NCBI GenBank assembly: GCA_020444515.1
Contig: JAHLKX010000004.1
Location: forward strand, 490,491-554,490
Direction of reading: 5' to 3'
DNA length: 64,000 nucleotides
DNA from: Bacteroidota bacterium
Lineage (GTDB): Bacteria > Bacteroidota > Bacteroidia > Bacteroidales > JAADJA01
Position 1 is the stretch's first letter. The number at the start of each line of letters is the position of its first letter. This document shows, piece after piece, positions 1 to 9,034 of this stretch. The position numbers and the translations under genes are program-made. Under the pieces are notes generated by a model that made no database searches, was not told the origin of the DNA, and worked only from the letters and a program-made list of their open reading frames with translations.

Positions 1-943
1 TACTAAATCCCAGGGAAGTAATATTTTCCGATCCGTAATTACCTATGGTCACTTTTGAATTGATGTACGAACAGGATGTTTCAGGCAATTCCAGTAAATC
101 GATCCCCGCATCCAGTGAATATGCAAAATTTGTCAATACAGGGATTGAAGCACTTGCTGTCTCCACTGCATTCTCACTTTCAGAAATGAAATTCACAATC
201 TCTATATCACCCAACCTGATTGGTATGTCATTGATTTCTTCCGGAACATTATAAACATAATACTTATCGATAAAACTTCCGGTTGTGGTGGGCGATAAAG
301 CCTCTCCCCATTGGCCTGTTATAAAATCCCGAAACATATGCTGGTGCAGATATTCACCATCCGGGGTGATGGCATCCGGGTTGAACCAACTGCTGAACTG
401 CACTCCTTTTACATTGTTTTGGGTAATCGCCACATTTAAATTATTTTCAGGCTCCGGACTGTTCCCTGTATAATACACTTCAACGTGCACTGATAATTCT
501 CTGCTTTGAACATCCAACGTGGCTTCACTAGCCATATTAACATAAGCGGTTTCATTCAGTACCTGGTTTCCATATTGCTGCCATTGATTAAAAGTATATA
601 GATAGCCCCCTCCAAAATCATGTCGATTGATCATGGCATTGGGCCAGCCATTTACCGAAAAATAGGCGCCGAGTCCGTCACCGTATGTCGTTCGGTAATC
701 CGGTTGACCCGGATCAGGAATCGCATAAAATCCCTGATGGTAAGCAATGCTAAATCCATCATTGGGATGCGAGGCAATAAACTCCTCAACTTCTTTATGA
801 CCATAAGGACAGAAGCCACAGGCAATCCCGGTAAATTCTTCGATGATGGCATTTTTGTTTTCAGGATTGGTACTTACAATCGTTTGAGATGATAATTGCA
901 GGAAGTAAAATGTAAATGCAGGAATAAGGAGTAAAGATTTCAT
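1..943 (-). CDS. Omp28-like secreted protein with thioredoxin-type CxxC (partial, 3' end outside window)
   Basis: The minus-strand frame is open from an ATG at 941-943 to the window edge, giving 314 codons without a stop. The product starts with a short signal peptide (MKSLLLIPAFTFYFLQLSSQ) and soon reaches EEFTGIACGFCPYGHKE, a thioredoxin-like redox motif (CGFC) typical of the Omp28-related family of Bacteroidota. The rest looks like beta-rich extracellular sequence. Omp28 relatives are exported or outer-membrane proteins with no settled function, and many end in a T9SS sorting domain; that end is not visible here. A role in thiol chemistry is inferred from the motif only. The gene stands alone, upstream (on its strand) of nothing visible, with a 125-base gap to the peptidase gene. 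Confidence 0.8.
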   Translation of the reverse strand, partial: MKSLLLIPAFTFYFLQLSSQTIVSTNPENKNAIIEEFTGIACGFCPYGHKEVEEFIASHPNDGFSIAYHQGFYAIPDPGQPDYRTTYGDGLGAYFSVNGWPNAMINRHDFGGGYLYTFNQWQQYGNQVLNETAYVNMASEATLDVQSRELSVHVEVYYTGNSPEPENNLNVAITQNNVKGVQFSSWFNPDAITPDGEYLHQHMFRDFITGQWGEALSPTTTGSFIDKYYVYNVPEEINDIPIRLGDIEIVNFISESENAVETASASIPVLTNFAYSLDAGIDLLELPETSCSYINSKVTIGNYGSENITSLGFS

Positions 944-1068
944 AGGACAGTCGTATTTGAAATGAATGGATAACCAACTATCCAAAGATATCAATTAATT
1001 GCATTCCTGATTAGAAATCAATTGAATATTCAATAAAATCAACCCTATTTGGAAAAACGCTGTTTCTC

Positions 1069-3357
1069 TTATTTTCCACCTGCTTCTACATGCTCTTTCA
1101 AATAGTTGGTAAGCAATGTGAATAAATGCCTGGTAGCACCCGGTATTTCATAAATTCCATGTGAGCAGTTGGGATAGGGCATCACATCAAACTGTTTACC
1201 GTTTTTGATCAGTTCAACAATCAATGCTTCTGCATTCTGATAATGGACATTGTCGTCGGCAGTACCGTGCACTATGAGGAGATTTCCTTCAAGGTTTTTG
1301 GCAAAATTAATCGGTGATCCTTCTTCATATACTTCAGGGTTTTCCTGGGGCAAACCTGTGTATCTTTCCTGGTAAATATTATCATAATATCTGAGATTTG
1401 AAACAGCCGCGACTGCCATACCTGTTTTGTAAATATCAGGATGACGGAACATCAGGTTGAGGGTCATGGCTCCACCTCCACTCCAACCCCAAACGGCAAT
1501 GCGATCAGGATCAACGAAATCCCACTTTAGAATTTCTTTTGTAGCCGCCGCCTGATCTCCTGAATTAAGGACACCAATTTTCTTATAGATGGATTTTCTC
1601 CATTCCCTTCCTTTCAGACAGGGCGTTCCGCGATTGTCCATGGTCATTACAATATAACCCTCCTGCGCTAACATATAGTTCCACAAACTGCCCCAGGTAT
1701 CAAAAGCAGTCTGGCTCCAGGGCTCACCATATAAATCAAAAAGCACAGGGTATTTTTTTGAAGGATCGAAATCGGGGGGTTTGATCATATAACCGTCCAT
1801 TTCTACTCCATCTTCAGTAGTGACATTAAAAAATTCAGCCTTGCCCAGATCAAGCGTGGCCATTTTTTCTTTAAAAGCTTCATTTGTTACCAGGTTACGA
1901 ACAACCTTGTATTTAGGCAACCCTATCATGTCGATGGTCCTCGGATGCTGAAGACTTGATGAGGTTTCAACTGCATACTGCATACCCGGTGCCAGATCGT
2001 ATAAATTTAATCCCGATTTATCAGCCGCAGTCAGGCGGGTCAGGTCACCACTTCCATCCAGGTTTACCCGATACAGATAACGCTGGGTAGAATTATCAGG
2101 TGAAGCGTTAAAATATACATATCCTTTCTTTTCATCGATCCCATAAAAACTGGCTATATCATAATCACCTCGGGTCAGCTTCATTTCGTTATCAGTCCCG
2201 GCAATGGATTTTTTGTAAAGATGACGCCATCCGTCCTGTTCGCTGATCCAAATAAAATCACGGTTATTGCTCAGGAAGGTAACATCCCTCATACCCCAGT
2301 GCCCCTGTGCAGCATCCGGATGCTCGATATCCACCCATGCTTCATCACGCTCGGTATAAAAGTTATTGAGCTTATTGGTGGCCAAATCGTATAACCATAG
2401 TTTGTTTTCGTTCTGATGCCGGTTAAGTTGCTGGATGAGCAGCTGGTAAGTGTTACCGATCCACTGCATCCGTGGAAGATAATTATTTCGGGGATCGCCC
2501 GGTATTTCAATCCATTTTATTTCACCGGTAACAACATTAATATATCCTACCTTTGCTGATGAAGGTAATTCACCGGCTTTAGGGTATTGCACCGGAATGG
2601 TAAAACTATACAGAGAGTCGGTATTGTCAATCATCAGGAAATCCTTAATATCTGAGGCATCCAGCTGCCAGAAAGCAATGTATTTACCATCTTCACTCCA
2701 GCGAAATCCATCACGGCAGGCAAGCTCTTCCTCATAAACCCAGTCGAAAGTACCGTTAATAATATCTTCCGTTCCATCAAAGGTGAGCTGTGTAACCTCT
2801 CCCGATTCAAGGTCCTGCATATAAATATTGTGTTTACTCACATAAGCGGCCTTTGTCCCATCATGGGTAAACTTGGCAAACATCAGGGAGGACTCAGGCA
2901 GATCGGCACCCAATTGAAACAAATTTTTTGTATCCATATCGAATACCCAATAATCGCCTCGTGTGTTGGCCCTCCAAACGCGCCTTGTATTGGTAAAAAT
3001 CATCAATTTGGAAAGATCGTCGGACCAGTCATAACCAGATATTCTTAAAGGTTTCTCCCGGCCTTCAGGAAAAAGATTCTCAGCAGCGATAAGCACTTCT
3101 TCTTTTTTACCACTTTTGGTATTATACTTAACAACGTCCATACCCCCTTTGACGGAATCGGATCGCTCAAGCAGGGTATAATAGTCGCCATTGCCCAGCC
3201 ATTTATAGCGGCCAAAATATTCCTGGCGAAATTCACCGGAGTTAAAAATCCGATCGAGGGTCAGTTTCCCCGAATCAGTATCTTCCTGTGCAATTGCTGG
3301 AATGATTCCTACCAGAAAAACCAGCATTATCATGAATGAATTGATACGTTTTCTCAT
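1069..3357 (-). CDS. Dipeptidyl peptidase IV family serine peptidase (S9B)
   Basis: A 762-residue exported peptidase that would remove N-terminal Xaa-Pro or Xaa-Ala dipeptides. After a signal peptide (about 1-23) comes the eight-bladed propeller domain (about 30-490) containing WVYEEEL at 206-212, which supplies the acidic pair that binds the substrate amino terminus in DPP IV. The alpha/beta-hydrolase domain follows with the catalytic triad S626 (GWSGGG), D701 (HGTADDNV) and H733 (CSHG). The length matches the family. There is no T9SS sorting domain, so it is probably periplasmic. In related bacteria DPP IV feeds peptide and amino-acid uptake. It is transcribed away from the M1-type peptidase gene at 3588, with a 230-base divergent region between them. 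Confidence 0.93.
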   Translation of the reverse strand: MRKRINSFMIMLVFLVGIIPAIAQEDTDSGKLTLDRIFNSGEFRQEYFGRYKWLGNGDYYTLLERSDSVKGGMDVVKYNTKSGKKEEVLIAAENLFPEGREKPLRISGYDWSDDLSKLMIFTNTRRVWRANTRGDYWVFDMDTKNLFQLGADLPESSLMFAKFTHDGTKAAYVSKHNIYMQDLESGEVTQLTFDGTEDIINGTFDWVYEEELACRDGFRWSEDGKYIAFWQLDASDIKDFLMIDNTDSLYSFTIPVQYPKAGELPSSAKVGYINVVTGEIKWIEIPGDPRNNYLPRMQWIGNTYQLLIQQLNRHQNENKLWLYDLATNKLNNFYTERDEAWVDIEHPDAAQGHWGMRDVTFLSNNRDFIWISEQDGWRHLYKKSIAGTDNEMKLTRGDYDIASFYGIDEKKGYVYFNASPDNSTQRYLYRVNLDGSGDLTRLTAADKSGLNLYDLAPGMQYAVETSSSLQHPRTIDMIGLPKYKVVRNLVTNEAFKEKMATLDLGKAEFFNVTTEDGVEMDGYMIKPPDFDPSKKYPVLFDLYGEPWSQTAFDTWGSLWNYMLAQEGYIVMTMDNRGTPCLKGREWRKSIYKKIGVLNSGDQAAATKEILKWDFVDPDRIAVWGWSGGGAMTLNLMFRHPDIYKTGMAVAAVSNLRYYDNIYQERYTGLPQENPEVYEEGSPINFAKNLEGNLLIVHGTADDNVHYQNAEALIVELIKNGKQFDVMPYPNCSHGIYEIPGATRHLFTLLTNYLKEHVEAGGK

Positions 3358-3552
3358 CTTTTATGATATTAAATATGATAAATATCTATGGGGTATGTTG
3401 ATGCCCCTTAAAATGACATACAAAGGTTTGGAAAAAAGTTTAATTAATTACAATATATCCATTGAAATTTACAAACTGCGCACAATAACATACCAATTGT
3501 AAATTTTCATCATTCATTTGCAAAATCGAATTTATAATAACCATCAATTTTT

Positions 3553-3560
3553 TAATTTTG
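3553..3560 (+). promoter_or_regulatory. Candidate -7 box for the M1-type peptidase gene
   Basis: TAATTTTG matches the Bacteroidota -7 consensus TAnnTTTG, 28 bases upstream of the ATG at 3588. No clear -33 TTG lies at the usual distance, so support is the -7 box alone. Confidence 0.4.
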
Positions 3561-3587
3561 GTATTCTGATCATCAGACATTTTAATT

Positions 3588-5456
3588 ATGAAAAAAATTG
3601 CGATTTCTCTGTTTACTTTTTGTGTCATTATCGTGTCGGCACAAGATATACCCCTTCCCCTGAATATAGCAAAGGCTTACGAAAACAAAACCCGCAGCCA
3701 TGATGGCAATCCCGGGATGAACTACTGGCAAAACCGAACCCAATACAAAATTGATGCAGTAGTGGATCCAACCACAGAAACAATCATCGGAAAGGCCTCC
3801 TTGCTATATGAAAACAACTCACCCGACACCCTCAGAAGACTGGTTATTCGGTTGTATCAGGATTTTTTCAGGAAGGGCAATGCACGTCAATGGCCGGTCA
3901 GCAATGGCGATCTCACAGATGGTACAAAGATAACCCGGCTGAAGATTGCAGGGGAGAATTATGATCCCGATGAAGATTTCCCACGCTGGTGGATTACCAA
4001 TTTTACCATTCGACTAAAAAATAGAATTGTACCCCATTCAACTACTCCAATAGAAATTGATTGGGAGGTTAAGATCCCCACCGAAAGGGGTTTGCGCATG
4101 CGTAAATATGCGGATGGTCATTACTTCATTGCCTACTGGTATCCACAAATTGCTGTTTATGACGACATTGATGGATGGGACGGGGTAGAATACCTTGGGA
4201 TGGTAGAGTTTTACAACGACATCAATCAATTTGAAGTTAACCTGACCGTTCCTGGAGATTACCTGGTACGCTCCACTGGTGAAACTCAAAACCTCTATGA
4301 AATTTTACAACAAGAAATTCTTAAACGATACCATAAAGCAGAAACTTCGGATGAGGTTATTCGGATCATTACGCCAGAAGATTATGCAAAGGGAAAGATA
4401 TTTCTTCCGGGCAAAACACATACCTGGAAGATCAAAGCGAAGGATGTCCCGGATTTTTCTTTTGCCATGAGCACCCAATCCAACTGGGATGGTACCAGTC
4501 TTGTTGTTGACTCAACCCTCAACCGAAGGGTCCTGACCGATGTCCTTTACCCGGATGGAACCCGCCACTGGGATCAAGCTGCGGAAATCTCGCGCAAATC
4601 CGTTCAATACATGTCTTTCAAATTACCTGGCGTACCTTTTCCTTATCCACATATGACCTCATTTTGCGCGGGTTCTCAGGGAGGAGGCATGGAAACACCC
4701 ATGATGGCCAATGATGGGGCTCCCAGAACCTTTGATTCTTTTGTGGAGTTGCTTTTTCACGAAATTTCTCATACGTATTTCCCATTTTATATGGGTACCA
4801 ATGAACGGAAATATGCATGGATGGATGAAGGCTGGGCAGCCTATCTTCCCGGTGATTTTACAAAAGAGCTGGATCCGCAAAGTACTTACATGGCAGAAGA
4901 AATTAATGGTTATCTCAATTTTGCTGGTGAAGAAGCAGCCCTCCCTTTGATGGTTCCCAGTTATCAACACAATAACTTTTCAAGTGCCCGTATTGCAGCT
5001 TATAATCATCCGGCCGTTGCCTACCACATCCTTCGACAAACCCTTGGCGATAAACTTTTTAAAAAGGCCCTGCATGCATACATTCAACGCTGGCAAGGCA
5101 AACATCCCATACCTTTTGATTTCTTTAACACCTTCAATGAGGTAGTCGGTGAAAACCTGGACTGGTTTTGGAGGCCATGGTTTTTCGAGACCGGATACCC
5201 TGATCTGGGCATCAAAGATTTCAGCGAAAATAATCAACTGATCATAGAAAAAATCGGAAATCTGCCGATTCCAGCTGAGATAAATTATGAAACAGAGGCG
5301 GGGGAAGAAGGTCGGATAACGTATCCGGCTTCAGTTTGGAAGGATCAGCATGAAATCATTGTGAATTTACCTTCCGATCAATCAATACAATCCATTAAAC
5401 TCGGGAGCGACCTTATTCCCGACCTGAATGCCGATAATAACCATTGGGAAAAATAA
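3588..5456 (+). CDS. M1-type (gluzincin) zinc metallopeptidase
   Basis: A 622-residue secreted or periplasmic aminopeptidase-like enzyme. A signal peptide (cut near SAQ, residue 18) is followed by a beta-rich N-terminal domain, then the catalytic domain. The zinc site is HEISH at 391-395 with the third ligand E414 exactly 18 residues on (WMDEGW). GGGMET at 365-370 sits where M1 enzymes carry the GxMEN substrate motif. C-terminal residues about 500-622 form a beta domain. No sorting domain is present. The start is supported by the signal peptide directly after the ATG. Together with the divergent DPP IV gene it suggests a peptide-degrading locus, although the two genes are not in one operon. 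Confidence 0.9.
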   Translation: MKKIAISLFTFCVIIVSAQDIPLPLNIAKAYENKTRSHDGNPGMNYWQNRTQYKIDAVVDPTTETIIGKASLLYENNSPDTLRRLVIRLYQDFFRKGNARQWPVSNGDLTDGTKITRLKIAGENYDPDEDFPRWWITNFTIRLKNRIVPHSTTPIEIDWEVKIPTERGLRMRKYADGHYFIAYWYPQIAVYDDIDGWDGVEYLGMVEFYNDINQFEVNLTVPGDYLVRSTGETQNLYEILQQEILKRYHKAETSDEVIRIITPEDYAKGKIFLPGKTHTWKIKAKDVPDFSFAMSTQSNWDGTSLVVDSTLNRRVLTDVLYPDGTRHWDQAAEISRKSVQYMSFKLPGVPFPYPHMTSFCAGSQGGGMETPMMANDGAPRTFDSFVELLFHEISHTYFPFYMGTNERKYAWMDEGWAAYLPGDFTKELDPQSTYMAEEINGYLNFAGEEAALPLMVPSYQHNNFSSARIAAYNHPAVAYHILRQTLGDKLFKKALHAYIQRWQGKHPIPFDFFNTFNEVVGENLDWFWRPWFFETGYPDLGIKDFSENNQLIIEKIGNLPIPAEINYETEAGEEGRITYPASVWKDQHEIIVNLPSDQSIQSIKLGSDLIPDLNADNNHWEK

Positions 5457-5507
5457 TACGATAAATCTACAGATCCTTTTATGGTGGCTGGCCAAACGGT
5501 GTTTGTA

Positions 5508-8003
5508 TTAAAATGTCAAAGTTAAGCCAGCCATAAAATTTAACGGGGCCTGTGGGAAATAACCATCCATTTCCCAATACTGACCCAGGTAATAATACCT
5601 GTAAACCCAGGCATTGCTTTCATACGTTTCACTCAGGAAATTGTTAATTTTTAAATAAATGCTGACCTCCTCCATAAATCCGGGATGGAAGTTATAATTG
5701 AAAAGCAAATCATTTACAAAATAAGGATCCAGGCTGCGTGATTTTGCCATGGTGTTATCAATGTACTGACGCCCGACATAATTGCTTATCAAACTGATTT
5801 CAAAACCTTCAATGAGTTTAAAATTCAGGATACTCCCCATAATAATGGAAGGTGAAAAGGAGAGATCCGTTTCTCCTATTTCCTGCCGGATCTGTCCACC
5901 ATTGTCCCAGTCATCAACATAGGTCACAAATTCCTTGATCTTATTCTGACTCAGGGTAACATTGGCATCCCAATGAATGTCTTTCGTAATCCTCCACTTA
6001 CCCGATAACTCAATTCCTGCGCGGTAACTGCCGGGTACATTTTTCATGATCGGGTCGCCCACATTATTGATTTCGCCGGTTAGCACCAGTTGATCTTTGT
6101 AATTCATATAATACAAATTCGCATTCAGGGCAAGCATTTGCGAATGGTATGCATAACCAACTTCATAATCAAGGAGGGTTTCGGGCTTCGGAACCTCACC
6201 CGGATCGGCATCTCTGTATCCACTGCGTGAGGGTTCCCTGTTGGCTACCGCAATCGATGCATAAATCGTTGAAGCATCATTAATGGCATAATGCAAACCC
6301 GCCTTTGGGTTGATAAAGTTGTACTGATGGACTTGGGTAAGGTCTCGCAAGTCATCATGTATACCTACAATGTCATAGTTGATGTGCCTGTACTGCAGAT
6401 CGGCATATATGCTCAGATTATGCACCACTTCATATGTTCCTTTTCCATAAACGTTAAAGTCAGATTTTGTTCCTGTATTGCGGTACCATTCATGTCCGAT
6501 ATCTCCGTTGCTGGCATACTGCAACCAAACTACTTTACCAAAATGATCGCCCTCATACTGATTCCATGAACCCCCAATCGTTGCCCTGAGGCGGCTTTGG
6601 TTGTTATACTGAACCGACCACGTTAAACCATAAAAATCATTGTCGAGCCATTTTTGACGAACCAGGTCTGTCTCGGTTATGGTGTCACCCCCCAGGATCA
6701 CCTCATCCAATTGGTAGTCTGCAAAAGATTCGTCTTGTTTGTATTGCTCATAATAACCGCGTCCCCTGGTATAATGCAGGGCCGCATTCAGGTACCAGTT
6801 GGTTGCCGGTTCAAATGAATACAACAATTGGTAATGATCCTGCTGGTAATTATCTGTCTCGTTTTCGTAGGTATAAATATTATAGGTCCGACTATCCGAA
6901 TTGATCATTTCCTGGGTTTGTTGAGGGGTATACAGGTAATGTTCTTCGTAACGAAGCATGCCGGCGAGATCATCGTTTAGCCTTACTTTAGGAACCCCGT
7001 TCCATGCCTGGTAAGTTTTTTCTTTACCTGAAAAGACGTTCAGCTTGAGCATACTTTTTTCACCATAGTATGCTCCGCTAACATAAAATGATTTAAGATC
7101 GGAAGTAGCCCGGTCAATATAACCATCAGAGGAGATCTTTGATAAGCGGCCATCTAACGACCATCGTCCATTTAGCAATCCTGAACCAAAGCGAACGCTG
7201 TTTTTAAAGGTGTTGTATGAACCCGCCGAAGAAGAAATTTCTCCATACGGATCTGCATTTAACCGGCTGGTTTGCATATTAATGGTAGCTCCGAAAGCTG
7301 CAGCTCCATTCCCCGAGGTACCAACTCCGCGCTGAATCTGTATATTTTCGAGCGAAGAGGCAAAGTCGGGCATATTGACGAACCACACCCCGTGCGACTC
7401 AGGATCATTGAGGGGGATTCCGTTCACGGTTACATTGATCCTGGTAATGTCGGTTCCCCGAATGCGAATGCCGGTATAACCCACGCCTGTTCCGGCATCG
7501 GAGGTCACCACCACAGAAGGTGAGGTCTCGATTAAAAATGGCAGATCCTGGCCAAGATTCAACGGATCGATTTCATCTTTATCGATATTTTCGTAGGTAG
7601 TAGGTGACTTATCCCCGGCACGGGTCGCCGAAACAACCACTTCCTCGCTTATCAGCACCGCAGGAGACATTTCTACATTGAGTATTTCCTTAGCCCTGAT
7701 CATGATTTGTTTACTTACTGAAACATAGCCCACATAACTAACCCGAATGATGTGCTCTCCGCCAGATATTTTTTTGAATGAATAAAATCCTTCTGTATTG
7801 GTGGTGGTGGCCAAATAGGATTCATCCACCACGATGTGTGCACCCGATAGGGGATCTCCGGTTTTTGAGTCGGTAACAATCCCCGACAACGCATATTGAC
7901 CCATGCTTTTCGTAGGTAGTAGAAGGGCTGTCAGTGCCCAAATGACAATTAATATACTGTGTTTGTACATGGCAATAAATCTTTCGTTATGATTCATCAT
8001 CAT
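5508..8003 (-). CDS. TonB-dependent outer-membrane receptor, predicted thiamin uptake
   Basis: An 831-residue TonB receptor. After the signal peptide comes a CarboxypepD_reg-like domain (about 37-115, starting SGIVTDSKTGDPLSGAHI), a plug domain (about 120-250, with the RIRGTD and NGIPLNDPESHG signatures) and a 22-strand barrel ending in aromatic F (GLTLTF). The substrate is inferred from regulation: a TPP riboswitch lies immediately upstream on the same strand. TPP-controlled TonB receptors are an established thiamin-uptake class in Bacteroidetes. The first ATG at 8003 leaves about 33 bases after the riboswitch; an internal ATG at 7970 (MYKHSIL) gives a more usual signal peptide and may be the true start. 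It appears monocistronic and converges with the M1-type peptidase gene. Confidence 0.92.
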   Translation of the reverse strand: MMMNHNERFIAMYKHSILIVIWALTALLLPTKSMGQYALSGIVTDSKTGDPLSGAHIVVDESYLATTTNTEGFYSFKKISGGEHIIRVSYVGYVSVSKQIMIRAKEILNVEMSPAVLISEEVVVSATRAGDKSPTTYENIDKDEIDPLNLGQDLPFLIETSPSVVVTSDAGTGVGYTGIRIRGTDITRINVTVNGIPLNDPESHGVWFVNMPDFASSLENIQIQRGVGTSGNGAAAFGATINMQTSRLNADPYGEISSSAGSYNTFKNSVRFGSGLLNGRWSLDGRLSKISSDGYIDRATSDLKSFYVSGAYYGEKSMLKLNVFSGKEKTYQAWNGVPKVRLNDDLAGMLRYEEHYLYTPQQTQEMINSDSRTYNIYTYENETDNYQQDHYQLLYSFEPATNWYLNAALHYTRGRGYYEQYKQDESFADYQLDEVILGGDTITETDLVRQKWLDNDFYGLTWSVQYNNQSRLRATIGGSWNQYEGDHFGKVVWLQYASNGDIGHEWYRNTGTKSDFNVYGKGTYEVVHNLSIYADLQYRHINYDIVGIHDDLRDLTQVHQYNFINPKAGLHYAINDASTIYASIAVANREPSRSGYRDADPGEVPKPETLLDYEVGYAYHSQMLALNANLYYMNYKDQLVLTGEINNVGDPIMKNVPGSYRAGIELSGKWRITKDIHWDANVTLSQNKIKEFVTYVDDWDNGGQIRQEIGETDLSFSPSIIMGSILNFKLIEGFEISLISNYVGRQYIDNTMAKSRSLDPYFVNDLLFNYNFHPGFMEEVSIYLKINNFLSETYESNAWVYRYYYLGQYWEMDGYFPQAPLNFMAGLTLTF

Positions 8004-8035
8004 CCAAAAAAGGGAATTGCCATATTGATCTGTAA

Positions 8036-8125
8036 CTTTCCTCCCTCCGCCGGCATTACCCGGATCAGGTTCAAGAGTGTGATCTCAGCCCGTAATTCCA
8101 TTTACAAATGAAAGGGCACCCCTGT
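8036..8125 (-). promoter_or_regulatory. TPP riboswitch (THI element)
   Basis: Read on the minus strand this segment contains the conserved blocks of the thiamin pyrophosphate riboswitch in order: GGGGTGCCC, then GGGCTGAGA, then GAACCTGATCCGGGTAATGCC, then GGCGGAGGGA. The spacing is normal for the class. It ends about 33 bases before the TonB receptor start, so ligand binding can occlude translation initiation. TPP binding normally lowers expression, so the receptor should be made when thiamin is scarce. Confidence 0.95.
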
Positions 8126-8139
8126 TTGAATAGACCTTA

Positions 8140-8171
8140 CAAAATTATCGTTTTTTTTGTAACAGCGCAAA
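8140..8171 (-). promoter_or_regulatory. Promoter of the TPP riboswitch and TonB receptor
   Basis: On the minus strand TTTG (8168-8171) and TAATTTTG (8140-8147) are 20 bases apart, matching the Bacteroidota -33/-7 promoter. The -7 box covers the stop codon of the preceding gene at 8145, so the promoter lies inside the end of that gene. The transcript would begin near 8134, just before the riboswitch. Confidence 0.65.
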
Positions 8172-8852
8172 AAGATCGGGAAACTTTGGCTGAAAATGAT
8201 CTGATAAAACATAATGGGCAAGGTCGAAAACAGACTTTTTCGTTTGATCAATGATTTGGGTATCTGAAGTAGCGATGATTCCTTTGGTCACTGTCTTCAG
8301 CCGTTGATCCGTTTTGTCGGTGATAATGACCTGAAAAGGAAATCTTTCCTCAAATGCATCAAAGCGAATCATCGCAGCAATCGATTTATGCTCCGGAACT
8401 TGTCGGTCTATGATAAAATCTGTATGCAGGGGGTTCAACTTAAGTAAACTCTGCATGACTTTCTCAATGGCTCTCTCCAGGTGAATATTATGTGGAATAT
8501 TTCCGTGATACTCGGCGACATCCCTTACAAAACCATCTGATGCAAGATATACCATTTTTCCGTTTAGATAACTTACAATGGCCAGCAACTGGTTTAAAGT
8601 ATCAACAGTTAGAATCTTACCAGAAACAGCCTCTTTTTGAACACGTTTTTTTGATCGTTTATCAGATTCTTTAACATTAAAAATGCCCCGAAACAGCATC
8701 GATCGCTCCTGTCGGGTTAATTTGTAACGATCAGCAACCAGCTTATGAATGGTATTAGGAGGATAAGCCCTGCCAGTGAAGTGCACATAATCGTCGACAG
8801 CTTTTAAAAACTGTTCTGAAAATTGAACGCTCTTTTTTGAATTAATAGCCAT
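8145..8852 (-). CDS. DUF434-like conserved protein
   Basis: A 235-residue soluble protein with no signal peptide or membrane segment. Residues about 25-60 (YPPNTIHKLVADRYKLTRQE and the following MLFRGIF) resemble the DUF434 family (COG2454-type), and the C-terminal half would then be the companion domain usually found with it. Residues about 60-75 are lysine/arginine-rich. The function of the family is unknown and I assign none. It is followed on the same strand by the TPP-controlled receptor, but that gene has its own promoter inside this gene's end, so the link may be only positional. The family call rests on recalled motif similarity and is moderately sure; that this is a real gene is very likely. 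Confidence 0.75.
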   Translation of the reverse strand: MAINSKKSVQFSEQFLKAVDDYVHFTGRAYPPNTIHKLVADRYKLTRQERSMLFRGIFNVKESDKRSKKRVQKEAVSGKILTVDTLNQLLAIVSYLNGKMVYLASDGFVRDVAEYHGNIPHNIHLERAIEKVMQSLLKLNPLHTDFIIDRQVPEHKSIAAMIRFDAFEERFPFQVIITDKTDQRLKTVTKGIIATSDTQIIDQTKKSVFDLAHYVLSDHFQPKFPDLFALLQKKR

Positions 8853-9034
8853 CGTAATTTTGTATCTTTGAGAAAGAATAAATATACAACATTAATTGGT
8901 ACACTTCTTCCGCATGGTACTGCAACGTGGAATATTTTTATCTTTTAATTGCAACCATAAATCTTATAATTACTGTCATTTATAAAAATAACACCCAATT
9001 CAAATAGTCCTGGCAACCATTTAAAACCGAAGCA

